A stretch of 64,000 bases of DNA, taken from assembly GCF_010470675.1 (NCBI RefSeq), contig NZ_VOIQ01000004.1:145859-209858 (forward strand), read 5' to 3'. The stretch is from Desulfovibrio sp. JC010 (lineage in GTDB: Bacteria > Desulfobacterota > Desulfovibrionia > Desulfovibrionales > Desulfovibrionaceae). The notes under the pieces were generated by a model. The model was not told the origin of the DNA. It searched no databases and saw only the letters and a program-made list of their open reading frames with translations. A program made the translations under genes and the position numbers. Positions 17,025 through 25,593 of this stretch are shown in pieces (position 1 is the first letter of the stretch; each line of letters starts with the position of its first letter).

Positions 17025-17709
17025 GATGCTTCACCCGCTCGATGGGGCTGATGATATCAGTCAGCCTGATACCGAATTTTTCGTTAATTACAACAGCTTC
17101 GCCACGGGCGACCAGTTTGCCGTTAACATAAATTTCAAGAGGTTCCCCGGCCAGCTTGGTCAACTCGACCACTGATCCGGTTCCCAGTTGCAGGAGCTCG
17201 TTGATGAGCATCCTTGCCCGGCCCAGTTCAGCGGAAACATCCAGCGGAATATCAAGGATAAAGTCAAGATCGCGTCTTGAACCGTCATGGCGCGGGTTCT
17301 TGGCTTCATTGGTCATATCCTTGAAGTCGGCATCGCGGGTCTGGGTACGCAGGAATTCCTGTTCCTTTTCCTTGCGGATATCATCCCCGGTATCCTCGGC
17401 CAGTGCGGCGGCCCATTCGTCGGCCAAAGCAGCATCTCCGCCGCCTCCACCGCCATCGAGGTCCATATCTCCGCCGCCTTCGTCGCCCTGTTCACCAAGG
17501 GCGGCAGCCCATTCATTGGCAAGGGCGTCTTCGTCAGCAGGGGCATCGTCATCCTGCTCAGCCAGTGCGGCGGCCCATTCATCGGCCAAAGCTTCATCAT
17601 TGCCGTCACCGGGATCAGCCCCCAGAGGATCAGCACCGTCGGAATCGTCAGTAAGGGCGTCCGCCCATTCCTGCGCGAGTTTATCCTGATCAAGATCATC
17701 TGACATCAT
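17017..17709 (-). CDS. fliN: Flagellar motor switch protein FliN with four-fold N-terminal repeat
   Basis: 230 residues, much longer than usual FliN (about 110-140). The C-terminal SpoA domain (about 148-225: DFILDIPLDVSAELGRARML, LGTGSVVELTKLAGEP, NGKLVARGEAVVINEKFGIR) is normal. The N-terminal half is acidic and contains four near-identical motifs: LAQEWADAL (11-19), LADEWAAAL (41-49), LANEWAAAL (63-71) and LADEWAAAL (95-103), separated by Asp/Gly-rich spacers. A strong GGAGGT precedes the ATG at 17709. FliN forms the base of the C-ring and binds phosphorylated CheY; multiplied N-terminal peptides could raise the number of docking sites (inference). Confidence 0.95.
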   Translation of the reverse strand: MMSDDLDQDKLAQEWADALTDDSDGADPLGADPGDGNDEALADEWAAALAEQDDDAPADEDALANEWAAALGEQGDEGGGDMDLDGGGGGGDAALADEWAAALAEDTGDDIRKEKEQEFLRTQTRDADFKDMTNEAKNPRHDGSRRDLDFILDIPLDVSAELGRARMLINELLQLGTGSVVELTKLAGEPLEIYVNGKLVARGEAVVINEKFGIRLTDIISPIERVKHLA

Positions 17710-17801
17710 TACAGCCTACCTCCGGATTAATATTGGTCATCCTTAAACAGTTTCGGTGACATAAATTCGACACACCATCATGTGGTTAAGCAAAAACCGT
17801 G

Positions 17802-18302
17802 CTACTGGATAACCATATCCGTAAAATATACTTGTAAAACTTTTGATCCGCCCAGAATCTGGTTCAAGCGATCAACAATTTCCTTTTTCAGGAGAATCTT
17901 GCTCTCCATGGTGGAAAGCTCCTGATATGTCTTGCTCGAAAGCAGCAGGATAAGTGTATCCTTGACCATGGGCTCCTTCTTGGAGAGTTCGGCCACGGCC
18001 TCTTCACTGACAACTTCCACGTCAATACCGAGCTTAAGATATCTGCGGCCCAGCGGATCAGCAAGGTTGACTACAAAAGTAGGCAGGGTAACGGTAAAAC
18101 CGTCACCGGGCAGTGTTCCGGGGTCTTCCCCTTCGGCTGCCTGCTCTTGCTGAGGTTCTTCAACAGCATCCTCAGGCTGGGCGGCGAAAAATTTCTGGTA
18201 TGCGAAAAATCCGCCACCGCCAAGTGCAGCCAGCAGCACGAGAAGGATAATCCACTTCAGCATTCCGCCTTTCTTTTTCGGTTCTCCACTTTCGTCAGCC
18301 AT
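17802..18302 (-). CDS. fliL: Flagellar basal body-associated protein FliL
   Basis: 166 residues: a short basic cytoplasmic start, one membrane helix (about 15-36), an acidic Gln/Glu linker, and a periplasmic FliL domain with LPTFVVNLADPLGRRYLKLG and KDTLILLLSSKTYQEL. It surrounds the stator units and influences motor torque. Located between motB and fliN in the operon. Confidence 0.92.
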   Translation of the reverse strand: MADESGEPKKKGGMLKWIILLVLLAALGGGGFFAYQKFFAAQPEDAVEEPQQEQAAEGEDPGTLPGDGFTVTLPTFVVNLADPLGRRYLKLGIDVEVVSEEAVAELSKKEPMVKDTLILLLSSKTYQELSTMESKILLKKEIVDRLNQILGGSKVLQVYFTDMVIQ

Positions 18303-18349
18303 GATGCATCCTTTTAAGCTTTATATTTCGGACTGGCAGCAGCCCTGAA

Positions 18350-19078
18350 CTAATACCCACCCATTGGTGGAGTCGTCTTGATCAAAATTTCAACCCGTCT
18401 GTTCTGGGCCCGCCCTTCCGGTGTTGTATTGCTGTACATGGGAAAGGTGGGACCGCAGGCGGAAACCGTCAACCGATCATTCATTATGCCCTGCTCCACA
18501 AAATATGTCAGCACGGACATGGCCCGCTCCCCGGATAACTGAAAATTGGACTGGCTCATGCCGCCCACATCATCCGTATACCCGGCAATATTCACATCGG
18601 CGGAACCAAGGTAATCAAGTACCGGAACAAATTGGTAAAGCAGGATTTTCGCCCTTTCGTCAAGTTCCGACTTGCCCAAAGGGAACAATAGCTTGTCCGT
18701 AAGCACAAGGGCAACCCCCTCGGGCTTGGCCAGAACTTTCAGGTTTTCATCCAGCGTGGCCCGGTCCATATCCGGGGGCAGAACATCGTCCGGGAAAAGC
18801 AGATCCTTGATGCGGTCCTGTTTTTCCAGCACTTCCCAAGGGCGTTCAAGGAACTCACTGACCAGTTTGACCTTGGCTGTGACCCGGCCGGAACCGCGCT
18901 TATCAAGAAATCCCAATTCAGCCGGCATGATGGTTACCCGGGTGATAAAACTCTGGTCCATCGATGCCATACTTAGCAAGAGCACGAAAAAAGTCAAAAG
19001 CAGGGTCACCAGATCAGAGAATGTGACCAGCCAGCCCCCGCCCGGATCCGGCGGCTTTTTTACTTTATCGCGCCCCAT
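18350..19078 (-). CDS. motB: MotB-like stator protein (second copy)
   Basis: 242 residues. A single membrane helix holds the proton or sodium-binding Asp22 in GWLVTFSDLVTLLLTFFVLL, followed by a plug region and a C-terminal OmpA/MotB peptidoglycan-binding domain (NIAGYTDDVGGMSQSNFQLS, SACGPTFPMYSNTTPEGRAQNRRVEI). Nine bases downstream of the other MotB-like gene. Both retain the functional Asp, so both could form stators with the single MotA, or form a mixed stator. Confidence 0.9.
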   Translation of the reverse strand: MGRDKVKKPPDPGGGWLVTFSDLVTLLLTFFVLLLSMASMDQSFITRVTIMPAELGFLDKRGSGRVTAKVKLVSEFLERPWEVLEKQDRIKDLLFPDDVLPPDMDRATLDENLKVLAKPEGVALVLTDKLLFPLGKSELDERAKILLYQFVPVLDYLGSADVNIAGYTDDVGGMSQSNFQLSGERAMSVLTYFVEQGIMNDRLTVSACGPTFPMYSNTTPEGRAQNRRVEILIKTTPPMGGY

Positions 19079-19087
19079 GGATCACCC

Positions 19088-19918
19088 TTACTGCCTTTTA
19101 ACGGGTTTCTCGGCATCACCGATGGGAAAGACAAAATCATCAAATTTGAATTTATCATCTTCCTTGCGCGGAGGCTGGTATTCCTTGATTTCCTTGGAAA
19201 CAGCAGCACTGCGGGTATCAAGCACAAGATCCACCCTGCGGTTCATCTTACGTCCCTCAGGAGTGGAGTTGGGATGCCGGGGCCGAAATTTTCCAAAAGC
19301 CTCCATCTTGAGCATATCCGGATTCATGCCGTTTCGGATCAGGTAATTATAAACAGCAAGAGACCTGTTTAAAGAAAGCTTCCATGAAATATCAGGGGTC
19401 AGTTCGCGGTCTTCCACCCGGTAATCTTCACCAAGTTCATCACGCAGGATGGAAGTATGCCCGGCTACCAGAACCGGATGCTGTACCCGTTTGAGCACAG
19501 GAAGAACGGTATCGAGAATGCGCGCGCCTTCAATGGAAACACTGGTGCTGTCAGGAGTGAAAAGGACATCGGCACCAATGGAAAGAATCTGCACGAACCT
19601 GTTGGATTCAAAACGCAAATCCTCTTCAGCAAATTCCCAGAGCAACGGTTTGATGGGTTCAAGCCCTTCCTGAAGCTCCATGGGACCGACCTGAACAGTC
19701 TTACGGGAAGAAGTATCGGAAAGCACGTCATAACCCTTGGATCCGAACCCGAAAGTACCGATGATGGAACCGAGCACAACCAGCTTACGGCGTTCGTCAA
19801 CAACCGACATACTCACCAGCAGCACAAAAAAGGTGAGCATCAGGGTCATCAGGTCACTGAAAGTAATCAGCCATAAGGGCTGTCCTTCCGGCTCTGGCGG
19901 CTTCTTCTTTCTACCCAT
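19088..19918 (-). CDS. motB: MotB-like stator protein (first copy, next to motA)
   Basis: 276 residues with the same plan as its neighbour: PLWLITFSDLMTLMLTFFVL membrane helix with Asp22, then an OmpA-like domain (VLVAGHTSILRDELGEDYRV, FGKFRPRHPNSTPEGRKMNRRVDLVL) and a charged tail. It differs enough from the 18350 gene that the duplication is old. A modular repeat of about 120 bp separates it from motA. Confidence 0.9.
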   Translation of the reverse strand: MGRKKKPPEPEGQPLWLITFSDLMTLMLTFFVLLVSMSVVDERRKLVVLGSIIGTFGFGSKGYDVLSDTSSRKTVQVGPMELQEGLEPIKPLLWEFAEEDLRFESNRFVQILSIGADVLFTPDSTSVSIEGARILDTVLPVLKRVQHPVLVAGHTSILRDELGEDYRVEDRELTPDISWKLSLNRSLAVYNYLIRNGMNPDMLKMEAFGKFRPRHPNSTPEGRKMNRRVDLVLDTRSAAVSKEIKEYQPPRKEDDKFKFDDFVFPIGDAEKPVKRQ

Positions 19919-19939
19919 CTGTACCCCAAAGAAAATTTT

Positions 19940-20065
19940 GTTGCGCTTCGCGCTTTTTTTAAGAATGGTCGGATTTTGCCTCCGGCGGCCCTGCCGGGGG
20001 CCTTAAACCCTTTTTGTAAAAAGGGTTTAAGAATCCCAAAAACTTTTATTTAGCTTCGCTGCTTT
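19940..20065. repeat. Intergenic modular repeat, copy 4, between motA and motB
   Basis: GCCTCCGGCGGCCCTGCCGG end, AAACCC hairpin core with AAACCCTTTTTGTAAAAAGG, then AATCCCAAAAACTTTTATTT and AGCTTCGC. It lies inside an operon rather than at its end, so if it stops transcription it would lower motB relative to motA. Confidence 0.8.
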
Positions 20066-20092
20066 TTTTATAACTCGTTCCGAATATGCGAA

Positions 20093-20854
20093 CTAATCAG
20101 AAATCTTACGCATTTTCGGAGGCAGGAAGCTGTTCAGCTTCTCCTCGATAATCTTGGGGTTCTCACCTTTGGAGATGGAAATGATGCCTTCCATGACCAT
20201 TTCCCGGAGCAGGATTTCCTCCTTGCTGCGGGTTTTGAGCTTACCGGACATGGGCGTGAAAACAAGGTTCGCAAAAATCGCGCCGTACAGGGTGGTCAGC
20301 AGCGCAACCGCCATTGCCGGGCCGATTGTACTGGGGTCACTCATGGTCTGCAGCATCTGCACCAGCCCGATAACCGTACCGATCATGCCCATAGCGGGAG
20401 CGAAGTCAGCGAAAATTTTCAGGATTTCAGCCCCGGTTTCATGCCTGTTCTCAAGGTACTGAATCTCGGTTTCCAGAATCTCCTGAATAACCTGCGGCTC
20501 AAGTCCGTCAACTGTCAGCTGCAACCCTTTGCGCAGGAAGTCGTCTTCAATGGATTTCAGGGCAGGCTCAAGGGAGAGGATACCTTCGCGGCGGGCACGG
20601 TTGGCGAAATCCATGAATTTGTCGATGATATCGGAGGGGGATTCAAGGCTGGAAAAAAAGGTCTTCTTAATAACCCCGACAACCCCCAGCACGTGGCCCA
20701 TGGGATAGTTAACCAGCGAAGCTCCGATGGTTCCGCCGATAACAATGAGTACGGACGGAACAGAAATGAAAATACCCAGCGGACTTCCGACCAGAATAGC
20801 CGCAAGAACAAGCCCGAATGAAAGCACTATCCCAATAACTGTACCCAGATCCAT
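20093..20854 (-). CDS. motA: Flagellar stator protein MotA
   Basis: 253 residues, four membrane helices. Typical: MDLGTVIGIVLSFGLVLAAI at the start, IGGTIGASLVNYP, and the C-terminal AMGMIGTVIGLVQMLQ followed by MAVALLTTLYGAIFANLVF, the channel-lining helices. It forms the ion channel with MotB. Length and sequence resemble the short MotA/PomA class. It follows yggS by 28 bp and probably shares its mRNA. Confidence 0.95.
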   Translation of the reverse strand: MDLGTVIGIVLSFGLVLAAILVGSPLGIFISVPSVLIVIGGTIGASLVNYPMGHVLGVVGVIKKTFFSSLESPSDIIDKFMDFANRARREGILSLEPALKSIEDDFLRKGLQLTVDGLEPQVIQEILETEIQYLENRHETGAEILKIFADFAPAMGMIGTVIGLVQMLQTMSDPSTIGPAMAVALLTTLYGAIFANLVFTPMSGKLKTRSKEEILLREMVMEGIISISKGENPKIIEEKLNSFLPPKMRKISD

Positions 20855-20882
20855 AAAAATCCGCCTGTGGGTTGTTTAAGTT

Positions 20883-21587
20883 CTAATACCCCGGTCTGGT
20901 CCCGAAAATTCTGGTCCCGACCCTGATCATGGTCGATCCTTCCTCAATGGCCACCCGGAAATCCCCGGTCATGCCCATGGAAAGTTCCGGCAGCTTGATT
21001 CCGAAGAGCTTTTCCATACCTTCGGAAAGCATACGCAGCCTGGCGAAATAAGGCCTTGCCCCTTCAGGATCACCGAAAAAGGGCGGTAAACACATCAGTC
21101 CGGTCAACTTAAGGTTGCCGTACCCCAGAACCTCTTCAACCAAGGCCGGGAGTGTTTCTTCAGTAACCCCGCACTTCTGTTCCTCACAAGCGGTATTCAC
21201 CTGAATGAGGATATTCTGGGTCACATTCAGGCTTTCCGCCTTTTTATTCAGCAGCCCGGCCAGCTTGGAAGAATCCACACTGTGCACGGCACTAAATTTT
21301 CCGGCAACCTGCTTGGCCTTTTTCGACTGCAGCCCGCCGATAAAATGCCACTCTATATCCAGCCCGGACAGCTCTTCCTGCTTGGTAAGGGCCTCCTGCA
21401 CATAGGATTCCCCGAAGCAGCGGTGTCCCGCCTTGTACAAAATCTCGATATCAGAAGCTGCGTGAAGTTTGGAGACCGCCATAACAGTCACTTCTTCGGG
21501 TTTGCGACCGGCCCGCAGGCAGGCTGCTGCTACATCTTCCTTAACCTCTGAGATATTTTCAATAAGTTCTTTTTCCCTGTTACTCAT
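20883..21587 (-). CDS. yggS: YggS/PROSC-family pyridoxal phosphate homeostasis protein
   Basis: 234 residues from ATG 21587; the frame reaches a TTG two codons upstream. PLP-binding Lys in VTVMAVSKLHAASDIEI, GESYVQEALTKQ, EWHFIGGLQSKKAK and the C-terminal LSMGMTGDFRVAIEEGSTMI with GTRIFG are family signatures. It is a PLP carrier without known catalysis. It opens the motility operon here, an arrangement of convenience rather than evidence of function. Confidence 0.93.
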   Translation of the reverse strand: MSNREKELIENISEVKEDVAAACLRAGRKPEEVTVMAVSKLHAASDIEILYKAGHRCFGESYVQEALTKQEELSGLDIEWHFIGGLQSKKAKQVAGKFSAVHSVDSSKLAGLLNKKAESLNVTQNILIQVNTACEEQKCGVTEETLPALVEEVLGYGNLKLTGLMCLPPFFGDPEGARPYFARLRMLSEGMEKLFGIKLPELSMGMTGDFRVAIEEGSTMIRVGTRIFGTRPGY

Positions 21588-21690
21588 CTTCAAACTGCCG
21601 TTTCATGCAGCGGCATACAGTAAAATTCGGTTGATTATATAAATTTCTTTAATAAAAAGAAAACAAAAGGACAAGATTTCACTAAATCGA

Positions 21691-22608
21691 CTACTCGCCG
21701 AGTCCCAGTGAACGCAAAAAGCCCACATCCTCGGTCCAGCCCTCACGGACTTTCACCCAGAGCTCGAGCATAACTTTCATCTCCAGCATATCTTCCAGTT
21801 CACGCCGGGCCTGAGATCCGATTTTCTTCAAATTCTGCCCGCCCTTACCGATGATCATACCTTTGTGGTTCTTCTTGGTGGTGTAGATTATGGCCCCGAT
21901 GTTGACCAGATTACGTTCCGGTTCTTCGGTCCAGAATTCAATCTCCACCGCTGTGGAATAAGGAAGCTCCTGCTGCAGGCTCATAAAAAGCTTCTCACGC
22001 ACGGTTTCCGCAGCCATAAAACGCATGGGCACGGTGGAAACCTGATCTTCCGGGAACATAGGCGGCCCTTCAGGCAGGGTTTCCACAACCTTTTCCAGCA
22101 GCACATCCGCTCCTTCGCCTTTCAGCGCAGAGACAGGAATGAACTCAGCTTCGGGCCAGAGTTCCTGTGCTTTTTCCATAACCGGAAGCAGCTTGGCCTT
22201 GTCCTTAACCTTATCGACCTTGTTCACGGCCACGAAAAGCTTTTTGCGGGACTGGTTCACAGGTTTCACAACCGGGGCCAGTTCCTTTTCCATCAGATGA
22301 GGCTTGGCGGCGTAAAGGGCGGCGTCAAAAAGCACCACAATGGCATCGGCATTGCCCAGAGCTTCCCATGCAGAATCGAGCAGGAAGCGGTTCATCTTGC
22401 CGCGCATGCGGTGGATACCGGGAGTATCCAGAAAAACAACCTGTGAATTCTCATCGCTCAGGATACCGCTGATGCGGTTACGGGTGGTCTGGGGTTTGGG
22501 TGAAACAATGGCCACCTTCTGACCCAGATAATGGTTCATGAGAGTGGATTTACCTGCGTTGGGCGGGCCGATCAGAGCGACCCAGCCGAATTTATATTCT
22601 TCTGACAT
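21691..22608 (-). CDS. era: GTPase Era
   Basis: 305 residues. G1 GPPNAGKST, G2 region TTRNRISGI, G3 DTPGIHRM and G4 NKVD, then G5 PVSALKGEG; the C-terminal KH domain has IIGKGGQNLKKIGSQARREL. Era binds the 3' end of 16S rRNA during 30S maturation. Its SerAla-like region is intact. It is transcribed alone, preceded by a modular repeat. Confidence 0.96.
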   Translation of the reverse strand: MSEEYKFGWVALIGPPNAGKSTLMNHYLGQKVAIVSPKPQTTRNRISGILSDENSQVVFLDTPGIHRMRGKMNRFLLDSAWEALGNADAIVVLFDAALYAAKPHLMEKELAPVVKPVNQSRKKLFVAVNKVDKVKDKAKLLPVMEKAQELWPEAEFIPVSALKGEGADVLLEKVVETLPEGPPMFPEDQVSTVPMRFMAAETVREKLFMSLQQELPYSTAVEIEFWTEEPERNLVNIGAIIYTTKKNHKGMIIGKGGQNLKKIGSQARRELEDMLEMKVMLELWVKVREGWTEDVGFLRSLGLGE

Positions 22609-22621
22609 CTTATTTCCTTAT

Positions 22622-22740
22622 TATGATGCGCTCTCGCGCTTTTATTTTGAAGATGCCTCCGGCGGCTCTCCGAGGGCTTAAACCCTTTTTGAAAAAAGGG
22701 TTTAAGAATCCCAAAAACTTTTAACAAGCTTTTGCTACCA
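22622..22740. repeat. Intergenic modular repeat, copy 5
   Basis: GATGCCTCCGGCGGC end, AAACCCTTTTTGAAAAAAGG hairpin core, AATCCCAAAAACTTTTAAC and AAGCTTTTGC end (box slightly degenerate). Upstream of era and in opposite orientation to the copy at 22968. Confidence 0.75.
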
Positions 22741-22844
22741 GCTTTTTGGATTCATCCGCTGAACGCCAAAGGCAAAATACACGAAAAACCTTCACTAGGC
22801 CAATTTCAAAAATCGTCGTCCTTGAAACGTCCTGATTAGACGCT

Positions 22845-22878
22845 AAAAACCCTCCCCAATACGAATCGGGAAGGGTTT
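22845..22878 (-). terminator. Terminator of topA
   Basis: On the minus strand AAACCCTTCCC pairs with GGGGAGGGTTT around a 10-nt loop, followed by TTTTTAG. It lies 190 bp after the topA stop, beyond the modular repeat. Confidence 0.82.
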
Positions 22879-22921
22879 AATTGATCTAGTATTTATCAAT
22901 AAATTTTCTAGAAAAACTCTA

Positions 22922-22935
22922 GTTTCACGTGAAAC
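22922..22935. promoter_or_regulatory. parS chromosome-partitioning site
   Basis: GTTTCACGTGAAAC is a perfect 14-bp palindrome, identical to the inner 14 bases of the bacterial ParB-binding consensus TGTTtCACGTGAAACA. Its intergenic position, about 27 kb from dnaA, fits the usual cluster of parS sites near the origin. ParA/ParB genes are not in this window. Confidence 0.85.
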
Positions 22936-22967
22936 CAAATACTTACCATAGACTCAGCTCCGGAGAA

Positions 22968-23062
22968 GCCGAAATAAAAGTTTTTGGGGTTCTTAGCCCT
23001 TTTTTCAAAAAGGGCTAAGCCGCCGGAGGCGAAATCTTTTCATCAAAAAGCGCGAAAGCGCA
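22968..23062. repeat. Intergenic modular repeat, copy 6 (inverted relative to copy 5)
   Basis: AATAAAAGTTTTTGGGGTTC, a TTAGCCCTTTT...AAAAGGGCTAA core and GCCGCCGGAGGC end. The core is a variant (AGCCC instead of AAACCC) with compensating changes on both arms, so the hairpin is kept. Confidence 0.78.
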
Positions 23063-23067
23063 TCAAA

Positions 23068-25470
23068 TTATTCTTCGCCTTCACCCTGAACATAACCGCA
23101 CCCTTTTTCCGGGCAGGCGATGTGCTCGCCCTTGGCGCGGGTGGTCTTTTTGACCAGCACGGGATGTCCACATTTGGGGCAGGGGCCGTCAATGGGCGGA
23201 TACCAGACCGCATAATCGCAATCCGGGTACTGGTCGCAGGAATAAAAAAGCTTACCGCGACGGGAGCTTTTTTCCACCAGCTCGCCCTTGCAGTCTTCGC
23301 GGGGACATTTGACCCCGGTGGAGAAAGGTTTGGCATGCTTGCAGTCCGGGTAGTTGGAGCAGGCAATGAAACGGCTCCCGGTACGGGCATGTTTGATGAC
23401 CAGATCACCGTCCTTACAGTCGGGACACTTACCCACAATCTGGGCACTGGGTGTTTCCACGACCTTGACCTTGCCGTCATCATCGCGCTCGAAATTCTTG
23501 ATGTTGCGGCAATCGGGGTATCCGGTGCAACCGAGGAATTCTCCGCGGCTGGAACGCTTGATAGCCATGGCACTGCCACATTTCTCACAAGTAACTCCGG
23601 TGTCTTCCGGCGGTTCTTCTTCGAGAACTACGATCTTACCTTTGTCGTCACGGGTGAAGTTAACGATACTTTTGCACTCGGGATAATTGGAGCAGCCGAG
23701 GAACTCCCCGGTACGCCCGAACTTGATAACCATGGGCGAACCGCATTTTTCGCAGGTTATCCCGGTATCCTCACCGCCGCGCTTCATTTCCTTGGACGCT
23801 GTTTCAAGGGTGGGATAAAATCCGTCCGCGAAATTTTTCATGAGCTTGGTCCACTCGATCTTGCCGTCGGCAACATCATCAAGCTGCTTTTCCATGGCAG
23901 CGGTGAACCCTACGTCCATAAGTTCCTTGAAGTGCTCGGAAAGCTGGTCACTGACCACAAAACCGAGCTCTGTGGGGATAAATTTCTTTTCCTCCAGATT
24001 CACGTAACCGCGATCCTGAATAGTGGAAATAATGGATGCGTAAGTGGACGGCCGGCCGATGCCCTTTTCTTCCAACTCGCGCACAAGGGAAGCTTCGGAG
24101 TAACGGGCCGGGGGCTGGGTAAACTTCTGTTCGCTGTCGATCTTGCCGACCTTGAGCACTTCGCTCTTATCAAGCTTGGGCAGCTCAATGAGCTTTTCAT
24201 CACCGGTCTTTCCGGTAACGCGCATGAAACCGGGGAAAAGCAGTCTTTCACCTTTGGACCGCCAGATGGTGTTCTTGGCCTGAATGGTGACCACGGTATC
24301 CCAGAAACGGGCCGGAGCCATCTGGGAAGCGATGAAACGGTTCCAGATCAGCTTGTAGACCTTGAACTGGTCCGCAGGCAGGAACGGCTTCACGTCTTCA
24401 GGCATGATTGAAGCGTCAACCGGGCGGATCGCTTCGTGAGCATCCTGTGCCCCGCCTTTGGATTTGTAGACCCGTGGCTTGGCCGGATAAAAATCTTTGC
24501 CGTATTTGTCCAGAATGACCTTTTTGGCGGTATCGCGCGCTTCGTTGGCAATACGCACGGAGTCGGTACGCATATAGGTAATGAGCGCGGTGGTACCCTT
24601 GTCGCCAAGCTCAACACCTTCGTACAGACGCTGGGCAAGGGTCATGGTCCTCTTTGCAGAGTAGCCGAGCCTGCGGTTGGCATCCTGCTGCAGGGTGGAA
24701 GTAATGTAAGGCGGCAGCGGATTACGCTTGCGTTCCTTCTCTGTGAGATCAGTGATCTCAAAAGGCACACCCTTTACATTATTCTGCAGGGCTTCAGCTT
24801 CTTCAGCGGAACCGATCTCGGCCTTTTTGCCGTCCACTTTCCAGAGGTCGGCCACAAAAGGCGGCGGATTCTTGCCTTCCACATGGGCTTTGAACAGCCA
24901 GTATTCTTCCGGGATAAATGCCCGGCGTGCTTTTTCACGCTCCACTACGAGCTTGAGAGCAACAGATTGTACACGCCCTGCGGAAATGCCCCTTTTCACC
25001 TTTTTCCAAAGGATGGGAGAAATTTTGTAACCCACCAGACGGTCCAGAATACGGCGGGCCTGCTGGGAGTCGAAAAGCTGTTCATTGAGCGGCTTGGGGT
25101 GTTCGAGGGCTTCTTTAACGGCCCGGGCGGTAATTTCGTTGAACTGGATACGGCTGACGTTCTCGTTCACTTCCTTGATAATGGCCGCCACGTGCCAGCC
25201 GATAGCCTCCCCTTCGCGGTCGGGGTCAGGTGCGAGGAAGACATGGTCGGCTTTAGCCGCTGCCTTCTTCAGCTTGTTGACCACATCCTCTTTACCGGGA
25301 ATGATCTGGTACTGGGGAGTGAAATCACCATCTTCTTCGACTCCGAGCTTGTTCTTGGGCAGGTCGCGTACGTGACCTACGGACGCAGCAACCTGATAGT
25401 TCCTGCCAAGAAACTTACTGATAGTCTTCACCTTTGCCGGGGACTCAACAACAATCAAATCTTTGCTCAT
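23068..25470 (-). CDS. topA: DNA topoisomerase I with five C-terminal zinc ribbons
   Basis: 800 residues. Toprim domain at the N-terminus (LIVVESPAKVKTISKFLG, APDPDREGEAIGWHVA), then the archaeal/bacterial type IA core with RRILDRLVGYKISP and GRVQSVALKLV. The catalytic Tyr is in ALITYMRTDSVRI. From residue 580 to the end there are five Cys4 zinc ribbons (CEKCG..CSNYPEC, CEKCG..CTGYPDC, CPDCK..CSNYPDC, CPREDC..CDQYPDC, CPKCG..CPEKGC). It relaxes negative supercoils. Essential gene. One Hpt gene lies upstream on the same strand, 120 bp away. Confidence 0.96.
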   Translation of the reverse strand: MSKDLIVVESPAKVKTISKFLGRNYQVAASVGHVRDLPKNKLGVEEDGDFTPQYQIIPGKEDVVNKLKKAAAKADHVFLAPDPDREGEAIGWHVAAIIKEVNENVSRIQFNEITARAVKEALEHPKPLNEQLFDSQQARRILDRLVGYKISPILWKKVKRGISAGRVQSVALKLVVEREKARRAFIPEEYWLFKAHVEGKNPPPFVADLWKVDGKKAEIGSAEEAEALQNNVKGVPFEITDLTEKERKRNPLPPYITSTLQQDANRRLGYSAKRTMTLAQRLYEGVELGDKGTTALITYMRTDSVRIANEARDTAKKVILDKYGKDFYPAKPRVYKSKGGAQDAHEAIRPVDASIMPEDVKPFLPADQFKVYKLIWNRFIASQMAPARFWDTVVTIQAKNTIWRSKGERLLFPGFMRVTGKTGDEKLIELPKLDKSEVLKVGKIDSEQKFTQPPARYSEASLVRELEEKGIGRPSTYASIISTIQDRGYVNLEEKKFIPTELGFVVSDQLSEHFKELMDVGFTAAMEKQLDDVADGKIEWTKLMKNFADGFYPTLETASKEMKRGGEDTGITCEKCGSPMVIKFGRTGEFLGCSNYPECKSIVNFTRDDKGKIVVLEEEPPEDTGVTCEKCGSAMAIKRSSRGEFLGCTGYPDCRNIKNFERDDDGKVKVVETPSAQIVGKCPDCKDGDLVIKHARTGSRFIACSNYPDCKHAKPFSTGVKCPREDCKGELVEKSSRRGKLFYSCDQYPDCDYAVWYPPIDGPCPKCGHPVLVKKTTRAKGEHIACPEKGCGYVQGEGEE

Positions 25471-25593
25471 AGTTTGCAGCCTATAACCATCTAGTTGACA
25501 CTATGCAACTATAAAAAACGACCATCCGGGGCAATTCTTCCTCTCCGAACGGTAAATCCATTTCCTTAAAATTATTTTTAACCAACCAGAAAA

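Larger units (their letters stand above)
22609..23067. other. 459-bp gap between era and topA
   Basis: Contains, from left to right: a modular repeat (22622-22740), the topA terminator (22845-22878), a parS palindrome (22922-22935) and a second modular repeat in the opposite orientation (22968-23062). No ORF. Confidence 0.8.

Noticed and set aside
20680..20700. CACGTG near 20691 as another parS
   Set aside because: Flanking bases (GCACGTGG) do not match the parS arms, and it lies in motA coding sequence.
23000..24411. 475-codon plus frame opposite topA
   Set aside because: Shadow of topA produced by codon bias; no Shine-Dalgarno and no recognisable motif.
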